From the NCBI RefSeq assembly GCF_937616625.2, contig NC_065570.1, positions 51,513,665-51,577,664 on the forward strand: a stretch of 64,000 bases of DNA. The letters are read 5' to 3'. The notes under the pieces were generated by a model. It did no database searches, was not told where the DNA came from, and saw only the letters and a program-made list of their open reading frames with translations. Below, piece after piece: positions 12,147 to 24,013 of the stretch. The stretch is from Mercurialis annua (lineage: Eukaryota; Streptophyta; Magnoliopsida; Malpighiales; Euphorbiaceae). Within the stretch, counting starts at the first letter, position 1, and each line of letters begins with the position of its first letter. A program made the translations under genes and the position numbers.

Positions 12147-15100
12147 TTATCTTGGTTCAACATTTGAAAATGTAACAAGGTTGATAGAAGGTGAATGCTT
12201 TCTTGAGGGATGATCAGCAAATCCTGGTTTCAAATGAGTAGCAAAAAAAGGTTGTTTAGGAGTAGGCAATACAGCCCCTTCGCTGTTCAGTATTGCTACA
12301 ACATCTGCCATTGTTGGTCTGTCCTCTGCATTATCTTGTATGCATAAAAGACCCACTTGAACACACTGCATAACCTCATCCACCGTAAATGAATCGCCCA
12401 ATTCCCGATCTATCAACTCGCTCGATCTTCCCCCATTCCACAGCTCCCAAGCCTTGAAATGTCCCAAAAAGTTAATTTTATTTGCAAACTTTGTACGAGA
12501 ATGAAAATATATAAACCCGTGTTCCAAAATTCGAACCAGTTGCCGAATCGGTGGAGCCACCGATTCACGGTTCAACCTGATCAATCAATACTTTTCAATT
12601 CTTATAGTTTTTTTTTTCAGTTCAAAAGCATTTCCATTTTTAAGGAAGAACCGAACCGGACTGACATCAGATCAACTGACCAATGTGGGTCGGTTCTTAA
12701 AACACTGGATATTGCATTTACTTACGTGTTTTAGCAAAGTTGATTCATCATCATCAGATTCAAAAAAGGAATTGTTTCTTCTGCCACTGATGATCTCCAG
12801 CACAATAACTCCGAAACTGTATACATCTGATTTTGTAGAGAATACGCCATGGACTCCATATTCCGGAGACATATATCCACTGTTCAAACAACCAGAGAAT
12901 TAATATATATATATAAATGTAGTATGGAAGCAAAAACGCTGAAACAGAAAATGATGAAATGGGAAACAAGCAGACAATATTTTTCAGTAGAATAGAATTA
13001 TAAAGATAGAGTTTCGAAGTTTCCAATGCATTTTCAAAACAGCAAAATATAAATCTGAGACAAGTTTTCGTGCAATGTATAATACTGGTTCTGAGGTTGC
13101 TTACTATGTTCCAACAACCCTCTTTGTTTGTGATCTTGATTCATTATCAGAGAAAATTCTTGCCATCCCAAAATCTGAAATTTTGGGATTCATATGACTG
13201 TCCAACAATATGTTGCCAGTTTTGAGGTCTCTGTGTATTATCTTTAGTCTTGAATACTTGTGAAGATAAAGGAGTCCTTGAGCTATCCCTTCAATGATGT
13301 TTTTGCGCCGTCTCCAATCTATAAGTCTTTGCTTTAAAGGATCTGCATATAGAACCTCAATCAGATGAAAGAAATCAATAGAGTGCAAAAGACCAGAAAA
13401 ACTATGTATACACGCAAACAGGATACACTAAAATAAAAGGGTTAATTCCATAATACATCACGACCTTTACACGAAGTTTCATTTTAATCACAACCTTTAA
13501 AAGTTGGCATTTAAAGGCATGACCTTTTATTTTGTTTCAAATCTATCACCAAAGTAAAATTCGGTGTGTTTTTTCTGACGAAAAATTACTAATCCTACAT
13601 ACTCTAGCCGAAAGATAATAATATTTGGTGTCGATTTATAATTTGGGTCTTTAATTAATGGTTTAATGAAGAACTTAGTGAAAAAAAATTACACTAAAAT
13701 GATAAATTTGAAAAAAAATAAAAAGTCATGGTTTTTTATGGCAACTTTTAAAGGTCGTGCTTAAAATGAAATTTCGTGTAAAGATCGTGATTTTTTATAA
13801 AACTAACCCAAAATAAAAATGGGAAAATATATTTTTATAAAAATAGGTTATAAATATATAGTTTTGCAAATTTAAGATTTATTTTCAGAAATTAGTACAA
13901 ACAAGATACGTAGGATTTACGGAGCTTCCGTGCAATATAATAGACAAGTAACGGCATTGAGATATATTTTACGAACCGAAAATGAAGGAATCCAAGCTTT
14001 TGTTGGGCATGTACTCATAGATTAGTATCTTCTCTTCTTGTTCAATGCAATAACCTAAAAGCTTGACAAGATTTATGTGCTGAAGCTTAGAAATCAATTG
14101 TACCTCAGTTTTGAATTCCTCTAATCCTTGTCCTGAGCTTGTAGATAGTCTTTTGACTGCAATTTCCTGTCCTGATAACATCCCCTGCAATAAGACATTT
14201 TTTATATAATCAAGAAATAGTTTTCATTATGTTGCACGAAACATAGAGATCAACATTTCAGTGTTTCATTTTTTTTTTAGAAACACTTCAGAGACTCCAA
14301 AACTTTATACTTACAATCTATTTTGTTAAAAAAATTCATTTCACATTTTCTTTTTCAATGTTTCCCTTTTGAGAATATGTATTTTTTCAGACAGCCTATA
14401 GTTTGAAATTTACCAAGTAAACAGGTCCAAAACCACCTTCTCCAATCTTATTTGCTGCAGAGAAGTTCTTTGTGGCTTCTACTATACAAGAAAAGTTTAG
14501 AAATGGCAGTTCATGATCTGTTCGAGCATCATCAGTACTTGGCTTGTCAAAGCTTAACGGAAGTGCTAATAAACCTGCTGCGTCTCTAACGGTGTCAGGA
14601 TTTCTATCAGTTTCTGATGATATGCAAATGTTTATTCAATTCAATGTCTTGTAGTTAAGAAATAGAATACATATTGTTCAATGAGTTAGAAAAGGTACCT
14701 GTACGGTTTACTTTTGTTCGTCGTCTGAAATAGAAGGCAATCATAACCACTATTATCAAAGTGGTTAATGGGATTGCTATTGCCCGCCATAGCTTGCTAC
14801 GTTGTTTACCTTAGGAAAGAAGATGATCATAAATTTAAAATCAAATAGAAGCAGTATGAATCATGTATAAACACATAGTTGTTGAAGTTCAAACTGGGAA
14901 TGTTATTTTACTGATGCAAGTTCCCCGATATTCAGAAGTCACTTTAGGCCTCAGCTATACCTAATTATCGACATTGCTTGGGCAGGCTCGAACCGGACTA
15001 AACTGGACTTGATGTTTTACATGTAAGTTCAATTCTGGTCAGAACCCGGTTCAGATCTAATATATATTATCCTAACTCAAATCCATAAATCGAATTTATA

Positions 15101-16633
15101 CGGATTTTGTCAGATTTTTTTCGAGTTCATATAGAATTTTAATTAAGATACAAATTCAAACGCATACAAATGGATTTGATACGAGTTGAGACTCAGACAG
15201 AACTTAAAGGTAAAATTAAGTATCTACACCCAGTCCAACCGGGCTGGAGCTAGAAGGACCAGGCGGATACCCAATTCATTGAACAATTTTAGCCTCAACT
15301 AAATCTAGAGTCCAATTGGGTGGATCCACAACAAGACTCAAAATCTAGATTTTGCTTAAGGAGAACTGAGATCCTTGCCACTCATACCACAAGTGCTGAT
15401 GAATAATTGAAAATATTAACAAATTCATGAAATCTTTTGCAGAAGTTACAGTCAAGAACCTGATGAAGTTTGGCCTCGAACATAGATCGTGTCATTTCCT
15501 TTTCCTATGATGTTCAGAATATTCTTTCTGTCTCCATAATAGTGTACGCAATTTTTTCCTTGGTCTTCTAATGAAGCAAATGCAACACATGAACAATTAC
15601 CGCTGCATATTATCTCACAATTACTGAGGCTCATAAGGCCAGACCAAGTATACATGGTTAAAATAGGCATTGAACCTTTATTTTCTGAGAAGTTATCTCC
15701 ATCTTTGCAATTCGACGGCAAATTCAGGCAATCATTAAGGTTGAAAGCTGAGACACCATGACATAATGAATGATTAATCTCTTCAACCCCTTGTTCTGTC
15801 ATGGTGTATTCATTGATTTCACCAGTTGAAGCTATTTCAAACCATGAAGCTGTTGAGTTTCCCTTGTTATCAAAAGTAATGTAAACTTCCTTGTCGTTTG
15901 ATTCATAGCTGAAATTGTATTTATCTAAAGATTTTTCCATATTGAATATGAATCTACTGCCATCCCAGTGTCCAACTTCTCTGGCTGATTTACTACTGTA
16001 AAATACACTGAACTGCGATTTATTATCAGAATTTATGGAAATTGCAAATGAACCGCTGCTTGGAAGAGATGGGCTGTACCAGGATAAAAGGTATGCTTGT
16101 CGGACATCATCAGTATCCATGTTGAAAAAACCTAATTTCATTCCAGCGAGGAACGTATCTGTCGGATAATCAAAACTCTGCCATATGATAATTTCTCCGT
16201 TCAGCTTCAGAATTAGATTTCCTGAATCAAGAAGCGTTGCGGTAGTATTGCTGCTTGTTGCTAAAGAAGCAAGGTTAACTATAGGAGCAGGTTGCTGCCT
16301 TGTTGTATCTGACATCACCAAGTTTCCATCTGACTTTCTGATTGTAAGAAATTCGGAAAAAGTTGTCAAAGGGCTGTCTCGATTGGACACCCAAACTGGC
16401 TTCTTTCTTTTGTCATTTTTGAACCAAATTCCTAAATAATGATTGCTCATGGTCTCAGTTGAAGTGAAGAAGCCTAGTTCAAAGATTCCACTTTTAGAGA
16501 CTAATGTTTCATTGTTGTACAAAATGTCTCCTGGTTTAAGTGTGTCGCTGTCTATAGCAAGAGACAGGCAGAGAAAGAGGGTGCTACATAAAAAGTAAAG
16601 CTTGACAGGAAATTTCAAACATGTGTCTCTCAT
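12147..16633 (-). CDS. S-domain (G-type lectin) receptor-like serine/threonine kinase, CES101-like
   Basis: Seven exons join in frame: 16633-15460, 14809-14699, 14613-14414, 14184-13977, 13342-13105, 12879-12726 and 12452-12147, giving 796 codons and a TAA stop. Exon 1 encodes a signal peptide ([16 protein letters not shown]), the B-lectin domain (from about residue 30), the S-locus region and a PAN-like Cys-rich segment ending near residue 390. Exon 2 encodes the transmembrane helix ([18 protein letters not shown]) followed by RRR. The kinase has the Gly loop GEGGFGPVY, Lys506 (IAVKR), HRDLK at 601-605 and DFG at 621-623, so it should be active at the plasma membrane. The start MRDTCLKF and the LKPGDIL...LVSKSG opening resemble the CES101/At1g67520 branch. 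Intron 4 holds a 371-bp MITE and intron 6 a hAT-like fragment. Donor choice at 13977 was set by reading frame. The ligand is unknown. Confidence 0.9.
12510..12712. mobile_element. hAT-like MITE fragment inside intron 6 of the S-domain kinase
   Basis: It contains gaaccagttgccgaatcggt, ggttcaacctgatc and, at the right, gggtcggttcttaaaacact. This aaccggtt/ttaaaac style is shared with the element at 52045-52325. The ends pair only loosely, so limits are approximate. It lies between the exons ending at 12726 and starting at 12452 and does not touch the splice sites. Confidence 0.45.
13439..13809. mobile_element. Mutator-type MITE in intron 4 of the S-domain kinase
   Basis: It starts gggttaattccataatacat and ends ttttataaaactaaccc. 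The sub-termini pair over about 80 bases (cacgacctttacacgaa versus ttcgtgtaaagatcgtg). The 9-bp sequence aaaataaaa occurs immediately left (13430-13438) and right (13810-13818), a perfect target duplication of Mutator length. The 371-bp element has no coding capacity. Confidence 0.9.
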
Positions 16634-18489
16634 TTTAGACGATAAAGAGAGATTAAAAGAGTGAGAAAAACTTATATTGCAATAAATATCCTCTCAGATA
16701 ATTTTTCATGTGTTGACAAGCCAATGTGCTTATTACTTAGCAGCTATATTGCACAAAAACAGAAACCATTTAAAAAATAATTAAGAGAGAAATGGTAAAA
16801 CGTCAAATTTACAAGAATAGGTCATAAAAATAAAGTTTCATAAGTTTTCTGTAAATAGAAAGGAAATACTGAAACATAAAACTCGACAAATTTCCATACT
16901 AGCTTGTCAATTTATACAAAGTCAATGTTCATTTCAGGAATAAATTAGGTAATGATAATTATTCATCCACTAAAAGAGCTAAAATCTTAAAATTGACTAT
17001 CAGTATTATAGTATGTTTATGTTGAAGTAATGGAATAAAATAAGCTGCTAGAGTTTCCAAGTTTCCATCAATATGATTATTATAGTGTTATTTTTTTTGA
17101 ATAACTGTTAAGAGTTGCTACTTTCAAAACTTGAGTTTTATTTTAGAATGTAAGTTCAGAATAAAAATAATGTTTTAACAGATTTCTTATGATTGCAGTT
17201 TATCTCCTTTTAGATGACTTTTTCATGAATTGTCTTGCCATTATTGCACCCTCTGCTGTTTCTTCGAAATTTACAGATTCAAGTACTACTCACAATGTTT
17301 AATTCAGAAAATGGACTGCGTAAGAATGACAACTACCGCAGACCATTTAACTATTTATTCTTTCTTTTTTTTCCTGAAAGGAGGTGGCTTCTTAATTCTA
17401 TCATTAGTGTTGACTATCATTATAATAGTATGCTGATGTTTAAGTAATTAATTAAAGGAAACTAGAAGGTCTGAAGATAGATTGGCTGACAAGAAACGAT
17501 AAAAACGTTAGAATTATCTATTTAACTATCAAAAATTTGATAGTCAATTTTAAAATTGTTTGAGTCTGATATTTGTTGAATTTTAAACGTCAAAAGATAG
17601 AATTTAGAAATTTGAAAGACAAGGAAAAAAAAGGACCAACATTATTTTACTTAATCAAACTAATAGGTATAATTTATTCATATTTTGAATAATTTAGTAC
17701 ATATTCTATATTTTTTTATTTGATTCATTCTTATTTCTATATATAAATTATTGGTACAATCCAGAAATTGTTAGCTTTTGTCTTCCTGCACATTTGTCTC
17801 CACAAGAGATTGACTAACTTTTAATATCTCAGTATTCTGTATGGGAAAATTAAGAGAGTTTAAGTGTTCATAAAGGTTAATAGTATTTGGTAAAAACTAA
17901 TAAATTTTGTGCGGCTGGGTTCCAACTTTATAATTTGAAGTTTCTATATAGTATCATATCATCAAATAGAGTCCATAAATAATTTAATTGCTGGACGATG
18001 AGCTAGAGTTGAATTAGTAAAGAAAACTATGCAGGTTAATGACTTTGAACGTCAGAGATGACATATCAAGAAGTGTTACGAAAGGATGAAAAAATCATCT
18101 ATGTATATAAAATAAAAGTGAACAAATTAGGCATCGAATAATGAAGAGAAAATCTTATCAGACTGTTCGAAACTAATGAAAGTTAATGATAATTAATAAA
18201 AGTTAATTAGTTTCTACAGCCTAAAGTTTGGTGCGTTGATACAAAACTAGAACTAAAGAAAGTAGGTTTAATAACATACCATTAATATATCAACAATTCC
18301 ATTTGCTATACACAAAGAAACAGCATAGCATACCACTCTAAAGTTTCTTTGTGTTATTGAACAAACCATATTATGTATAGAAGCAGCAAAATCTTATGAG
18401 ACTGTTCTGTCTTTGAACTACAATGCATGGTGAACCGAACACAAGTCAAAACATAAATTAATATGTAATACAAATACTTACTGTCTTTG
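16634..18489. other. Intergenic: promoter side of the S-domain kinase
   Basis: AT-rich DNA with no convincing coding region; the small open frames near 17230-17447 have no recognisable protein. The first few hundred bases would be the upstream region of the minus-strand kinase. No clear TATA box could be chosen among the many AT runs. Confidence 0.5.
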
Positions 18490-18840
18490 CTAGATTGACT
18501 CTGAAGAATTTTACGCATCCACTTTTTTTACTCTGCTTCGGTCAGAAGAGAGCTGTGCGTTTCATGTTGTAAGGTTGTGGATTAATTCATTTGCAAGAGT
18601 AAAATATCTGATCGACTAAAGCTGAGCTCTGTTTTATGCACTGCAACTGTTCGGCGAAATTTCCCTGAGAAGTAATTTCCCACAATGATACCAGCGCAGC
18701 TAAACACACTGATCTCAGGAGCTGCAATTTGCATCGGTGGTTTAGAAGCTCTCAAAACAACTTCTGCCATCGTTATCGGTCGGCGCTTTCCCCCGCGCTA
18801 CTGGGCACAAAATGGTACAGGTAATATAAACCGGCGGGGG
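18490..18840 (+). pseudogene. Truncated duplicate of the promoter and exon 1 of the DnaJ-type zinc-finger gene
   Basis: From about 18490 the sequence tracks 20055-20345 closely: both have ctgcttcggtca, atttcatgttgtaaggt, aaagctgagctctgttttat and an ATG (18685 here, 20259 in the parent). The frame reads MIPAQLNTLISGAAICIGG and then LEALKTTSAIVIGRRF, against MISKPLKTLISGAAICVGG in the parent. It then diverges into PPRYWAQNGTG and there are no zinc-finger exons downstream. It is a partial tandem duplication that kept the upstream region and start codon. Whether it is transcribed cannot be told. Confidence 0.85.
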
Positions 18841-20054
18841 GGCTCAATTTAATGTTCCCTGATAGGTAGTGGTAATATATAAAAAAAAAAAACTAAATCA
18901 GAAATCATAATTTAAATAATTATTAATTCAGTTTTAATCTTAAGAAATAAAAATAATATCATTAGTTTAATTTACAGTTTAAAATATATATAAATCAAAT
19001 CAAACATAAATTATATAATTTTTATTAGAAATGTGATTATCATTTAAAAATCAAATTTAATGATATTTTTTAAAAGTTATAGTGTATTGAGATAAATTAC
19101 AGTTTATATTGATCATAGTCAATATAATTTTTCATAATTCTCAATGCTTGTATATGTATTATCGGGTGATTATCAAAACAAATAAAACCAAATAGAATTA
19201 TCAAAAAAAAAAAACCAAATAGAACTAAATTTGCTGATTTATTAATACATATTTTTTTTTAAAAAAAAATATTCATTGATGTAGAGTAAATTGGAAAGTT
19301 ATATAACAATTTTAGATCTAAAATACTAACAAACAACCCAAGATACAAATAAAAAATAAATCGAAATTAGGCAAATCTAGATATCGATTCCGTATGAAAG
19401 GACCGAACGAGACTTGAGAGCGAAGTTTCGTTGGAACGGGTCTTCGATTTTTCCTTCCGATTTGACCGGCAATCCGCTTGCTCCGTTGAAACTTAATATT
19501 TCCGATCTTTATTTTCAATGAAATTTTAAAAAGTTAGAATTACAACCATCCAAAAATTTTAGATCCACAAGAAATTGACTATGAAGTTTGAACAATTATT
19601 AGAGATTCTTGAGAGATCTAAAAAAACACACCACAAAAATATAAAAACGTAAATTTTCAAGCAAAAAAATACTAAAATTTATACCGGAAAAACTATTAAA
19701 ATAAATTTATTGAAATAAAGTCTAAGTTTATAAAATACTAAATTTTTATGGGCGGAGAGGGTGATTTTCTGATTCGTTCTTTAAGAGATGAAATAGAGAG
19801 GAAGTTGATTAGAGGGAAGGGAGAGGAAATTTGAGAGAGAGAGAGAGAGAGAGAGATTATATACTTGGTTGGATATCGGTTTAAAATTTTACTAAATCAA
19901 TAAAATAAATATAGAGCTCAGGTTGAAAATTTGAAGTTCAGTTCAAGAAAGTGTGTTTCTTTGTCAAGGTATGGAAGTAATCTAATTACTAGTCATCTGA
20001 AAATTTTCATATTTTTATCAACCTTTCTTTAAAAAAATCTTGTCACATTGTCTG
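18841..20054. other. Intergenic DNA between the duplicate and its parent
   Basis: AT-rich with no gene seen. There is a (GA)-type microsatellite at about 19833-19856. A slightly GC-richer patch at 19340-19520 has an open minus-strand frame (KIKIGNIKFQRSKRIAGQIG and onward), but no family is recognised and it is left uncalled. Confidence 0.5.
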
Positions 20055-20258
20055 TGCAAGATTGACACTCTGCAGAATTTTACTAGTCAACTTATTTTCT
20101 TCTGCTTCGGTCAAAAAGAAAAAATATTGTGTATTTCATGTTGTAAGGTGCTGAATTAATTAATTTGAAAGGATAAAATTGATGATAGACCAAAGCTGAG
20201 CTCTGTTTTATCCACTCAACCTGTTCGACGAAATTCCGCTTAGAAGAAAATCCCAAGA

Positions 20259-20727
20259 ATGATATCAAAGCCGCTAAAGACACTAATCTCAGGAGCTGCA
20301 ATTTGCGTGGGCGGTTTAGCCGCTCTCAATATAACTTCTGCTCTAGCTATGGGCGCTTTTCGTCAAGCTAACGAGCACAAGCTGGTAATTTTCTTACAAA
20401 AACAACCTATTTTTCCACTCATTTTAATTGATTTGATAAAAGGTTTTAGTTACTGTTTTGACTATAGAGAAAGAATGGAATGCCATGTGGGGTTTGCAGA
20501 GGAAAAGGGTTTTATATATGCAAGCTATGCAAAGGCGACGCTACTATAAAGTGGTCACCTTTATATGATCCTATTGTTATTAACCCTTGCCTTTGTCCTA
20601 CTTGTGATGGTCACAGGTTAGTTATTTGGGTTTTCCTGGAAATAAACTGTGGTGCTTTGATTGAACATTTATTTTTATATTCAGGGTTCAGCGTTGTCTA
20701 AATTGCCGCGGGAAGGGATACGCTTGA
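20259..20727 (+). CDS. Small DnaJ-type (CxxCxGxG) zinc-finger protein, 105 residues
   Basis: Three exons join in frame: 20259-20384, 20468-20616 and 20685-20727. The N terminus (MISKPLKTLISGAAICVGGL, then AALNITSALAMGAF) is hydrophobic, a membrane-anchor or organelle-targeting type of sequence. It is followed by Cys motifs CGVCRGKGFYICKLCKGD, CLCPTCDGHR and CLNCRGKGYA, giving four CxxC pairs as in the cysteine-rich domain of DnaJ (type I Hsp40) without a J domain. Plant proteins of this kind include the BSD2/LQY1-type chaperone or disulfide helpers; the exact orthologue is not recognised. The start is the first ATG in the frame and is supported by its conservation in the 18.7-kb copy. The short last exon ends in TGA. 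Confidence 0.87.
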
Positions 20728-21507
20728 TGCAATCACTTCATATTATCACATGTATTGTGCTTTACTTGGATTGTAAAGTTTCAAATCTTTAAGTGAAAGG
20801 GAAATGGAATTTGTGATTTGTGGCAGATGACAGGTTTATTAGTTAAACTTCTGTGCTAAGGCTGGAAGTGCTCTTATTTGTTATTCATTTGACTTGTTAA
20901 ACTACCCAAAACAGAATGTTGTTTAACTTTAACATCATATGATGCTACTGGAACTGACTAGGTTTTAAGCATTCTGATTATGGGTTTTTGGCGTTGAATT
21001 TGATAAGTTTACTTTTTAAAGTGAGTTAGTTTCTTGAACAGTTATTGAATTTCAGTGCACATCCTGTCTGTTATTGAATTTCAGTGTACATTCTGTTTGG
21101 AGTTCGACTAGTTTATGCTTACCGTAAAATTAACACTGGACGATAGGTGTAGTTTAGAGAGATGCAGCGGTATTGGAGAAGCTGGGCTGTGAAGACGTCG
21201 ACGAATTAGCAGGCGATGATGGAGATGCAGCGGCGATGAGAACATATGACGTGACACAGTAACTGCAATAGTAGGCCATCATGTGCCCAGCTCAGCCTTT
21301 TAACAGCTTAAAGAAATGACCATTTCTAGGAAGGGTCTGAATTTCAGGTTTGGACAGCGTTAGGGTCATTTTTTTAGACTCTAAAATAATCAAGGGTTTA
21401 TGAGAGATACAGAAGTTACATGAGGGGTTATTTTGAACCTTTTCCCAAAATTGCTTGAAAAAGGTAGGAAAGTGGATATTTAGGGGGAAAAACTTAAAAG
21501 ACAATTT
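20728..21507. other. 3' flank of the zinc-finger gene, no further gene
   Basis: The presumed 3' UTR follows the TGA at 20725-20727. A short duplicated phrase, ttattgaatttcagtg, is present at about 21043 and 21072. The remainder is not recognisable. The minus-strand frame at 21292-21504 (SFKFFPLNIHFPTFFKQFWE and onward) is judged non-coding repeat DNA. Confidence 0.45.
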
Positions 21508-21760
21508 TCAGCTCCAAAGAAATTTCAAACCTAAACTATCTCTTACTCTTAGGCTTGTGCGGCTACCTTCGGGTGTTCGGGTCATTTCTTGGTGAACATA
21601 ATCTGCCATAATCTCTTCGATCCCTTCATTTATATGCCAGAATAAAGAGAGATTTGGTAGGGGCTGTATTGGCGAGATCCAACGGTGAACAGCTGCCCAA
21701 AAGAAAGACCCCACGTGTGATTGAACAAACGAGTTTTGCAAGGGAATTCACGATGTTTGT
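21508..21760 (-). pseudogene. Fragment resembling mitochondrial succinate dehydrogenase subunit 4
   Basis: The minus-strand frame includes [20 protein letters not shown] followed by YVHQEMTR. This matches my memory of the C-terminal part of plant SDH4, the membrane anchor of respiratory complex II, including the heme-region HxxxGxxEIxxDYVH. The sequence before it ([20 protein letters not shown]) and after it ([16 protein letters not shown]) does not continue as SDH4. No transmembrane end or presequence is present. It is most simply a piece of mitochondrial DNA or of a transferred copy in the nucleus. The family call is from memory only. Confidence 0.55.
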
Positions 21761-23940
21761 TTTAGAATTAAAGAAGTTTCTCCGTAGGGAAAGATTTCTA
21801 TAGGAATGCGGTCAACTAAAGACCAGGAGTTAGGAGTTTTTTTTTTGAGGCTGAGTTAGGAGTTAAGGCATTGAAAAAAGACCGGTTATATAATCCACCA
21901 ACCTACCAAAGTGATGGCATATGGAATCAAATTCCTCACTATAAGAATTGTATTAATCTTAAGTTTTGATTAACAACCATGTCAGAGTCGTTAAAATTTT
22001 AAGTGCGTGTCTATATTAAAATTGTAAATATAAAATAGCATAATATAATAAAATAAAAAACAATAAAAAACGACAAAAAAAAAGACCAATCACAATAAAA
22101 AAATTAGTGTATCACAAATTTTTAAAATTGCCAACTTTTATCTTTGTTTTCAATTTTAAATTTCAATTGCATCCATTTTTTCAATTTGAAAAGAAAAAAA
22201 TTGAAAAATGTATTTTATGTTTGATACATAATCTAGATATGTTCATTTTTTAATTTCTTAGAACTAAACGAAATCAAAATTCAGACTAAATATCGAACAA
22301 GAAAGCATATTTGAGTAATTTTTTTTTTAATTTGAACAAATGGATTTGACGAAATTGAACATTACAAAAAAACTGACAATTTTAAAAAAAATTGAAATAT
22401 AATCAGAAAAAAACGTGATGTTTTTTTTTTTTTGAAAATAGAGTCCATGAGATTTTCTAAACGCGTCTCAACTATGAGACGACACCTTTAAATCTTTTAC
22501 ATTTAGACTAATTTCTACTTGAATGGTATATGTCTTTTGAGGAAGACAAATTTTAAACGTCTGCTTACGTCAATACGGCTCGAACTCGCGATTTTCAAAT
22601 TAATTAAGTACTCATAAAATAAATAGGATAACTTACTTATTATGGCTAAACCCATCCAAACATCCATATATTACACCACTTTTATTTAAAAAGTTCTCGT
22701 ACTATTTTCTTCTCTTCCGATCTTTTAATTATTTAGTTTTTTATTTTTTATATTCTTTTTTAGTTTTTTAAGTCCCTCTGTCTATAATTTTTTTCCTTCA
22801 ATAACATAAAAGGGCATAAAAATTAAAAATTAGATAAAAAAGGAAGCTGAAAGAATAAAAAAATAATACTACATAAATTTCCTGAACAAAAATAGTATGA
22901 TACAGAAATCTCCGAATGAGTTTTGCGTTATTATTATCTCCATGAATTTACATGAACTACGGTTTTCTTTTTCAAATTTGAAAAATAATTATTTTTTCTT
23001 ATTTTTTAGTATGTTTTATAAATATAAAAGAGTGTAAGTTAAAAAAATCAGAATATAAAAAAACAGTTATATTTTAAAATTTATGAAAAACTAGAAATTA
23101 ATTCGATTGTAAACGTATACTTTAAAAAATCTATTCTTCTAATTTTTATAGAAACTGAATGAAATGCTACGTAAAAATAAAAAAAAATGTTATTTAACTC
23201 TTCAATTTTACTTTTATGTGTCAATTTTTTATTTGTTTAGTTCCAAATATATAGTCTAAATAGAAAAATATGTTGAGCAACATTTTCTCTAGATCGTGGA
23301 TTTTACTCTTTTCACAAATGTTTCTATTTTGCAATTAAAAAATTGATTTTCTCCATTTTTATTCCCACGTGGTATGATAAAAGGGAATAAAAGAGAAGGA
23401 ATAAAATACATTGTTCTAAAAATAAATATAAAAAAGTAAGTGTTTACAAATAAAATCAAAGATTAGAATAGTAGATTTTAGGATTAGGTATCAAATTCAA
23501 TTCGATATTATCATTTAATTATTTGTAATAAATTTATTTAAATATCATGAGTTTATTACAGTTACTATAATTAATACATTTATATTAATTTTTAACATAA
23601 TTTTTTAATGCAAATGCACCATTAAAGTTGATCACATGTACTAAATTGAAATTCTATTCAATAATCAATCATATGAACACATGAATGTAAACTATATTCT
23701 GAAGATAAAAGTTATACAATAGTGTATTTGGAAAATCAATTTTTGTTTTATAAATATAATATTAAATAAAACTTTGTTTACACAAACGAAAATCATTAAA
23801 CCAAATTAATAAAAAAAAAAATCATTAAAACAAAGTTTTTCTAAAAAAGTAGTAAACACAAACCTCGTGGACCTAATTGTAATTTAGCTTAAAAGAACTA
23901 GTCCATTTGTAACAAACCAGCCACTGGTTTACGGCTGCCT
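21761..23940. other. Intergenic, contains one SINE copy
   Basis: AT-rich DNA with no gene seen apart from the SINE copy described separately (22421-22610). The remainder is long A and T runs with no pairing ends that I could identify. Confidence 0.5.
22421..22610 (-). mobile_element. tRNA-derived SINE, diverged copy
   Basis: It aligns by eye to 9471-9681 in the same orientation: gagtccatgagattttctaa, ctcaactatgagacgacacc and the B-box-like ggctcgaactcgcg. The head is eroded beyond the B box. A T run at 22421-22433 is the A-rich tail on the minus strand. Confidence 0.65.
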
Positions 23941-23949
23941 TGACAAAAC

Positions 23950-23962
23950 TATAAAACCCTAA
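23950..23962 (+). promoter_or_regulatory. TATA box overlapping a telo-box upstream of the Raf-like kinase
   Basis: TATAAAA at 23950-23956 is immediately joined to AAACCCTAA (23954-23962), the telo-box motif common in plant housekeeping promoters. It lies about 60 bases before the ATG at 24014. Confidence 0.5.
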
Positions 23963-24013
23963 CACACACCTCACTTGACTCCCATTCTCTCTCTACACAC
24001 GCCAATATCCCCC

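Noticed and set aside
16185..16439. Plus-strand frame opposite exon 1 of the S-domain kinase
   Set aside because: It is antisense to a well-supported lectin-domain exon and has no similarity of its own.
23975..24013. Upstream extension of the Raf-like kinase frame
   Set aside because: The extension begins at a TTG, and the first ATG is at 24014 just after a TATA box and leader; the added residues do not resemble the family.
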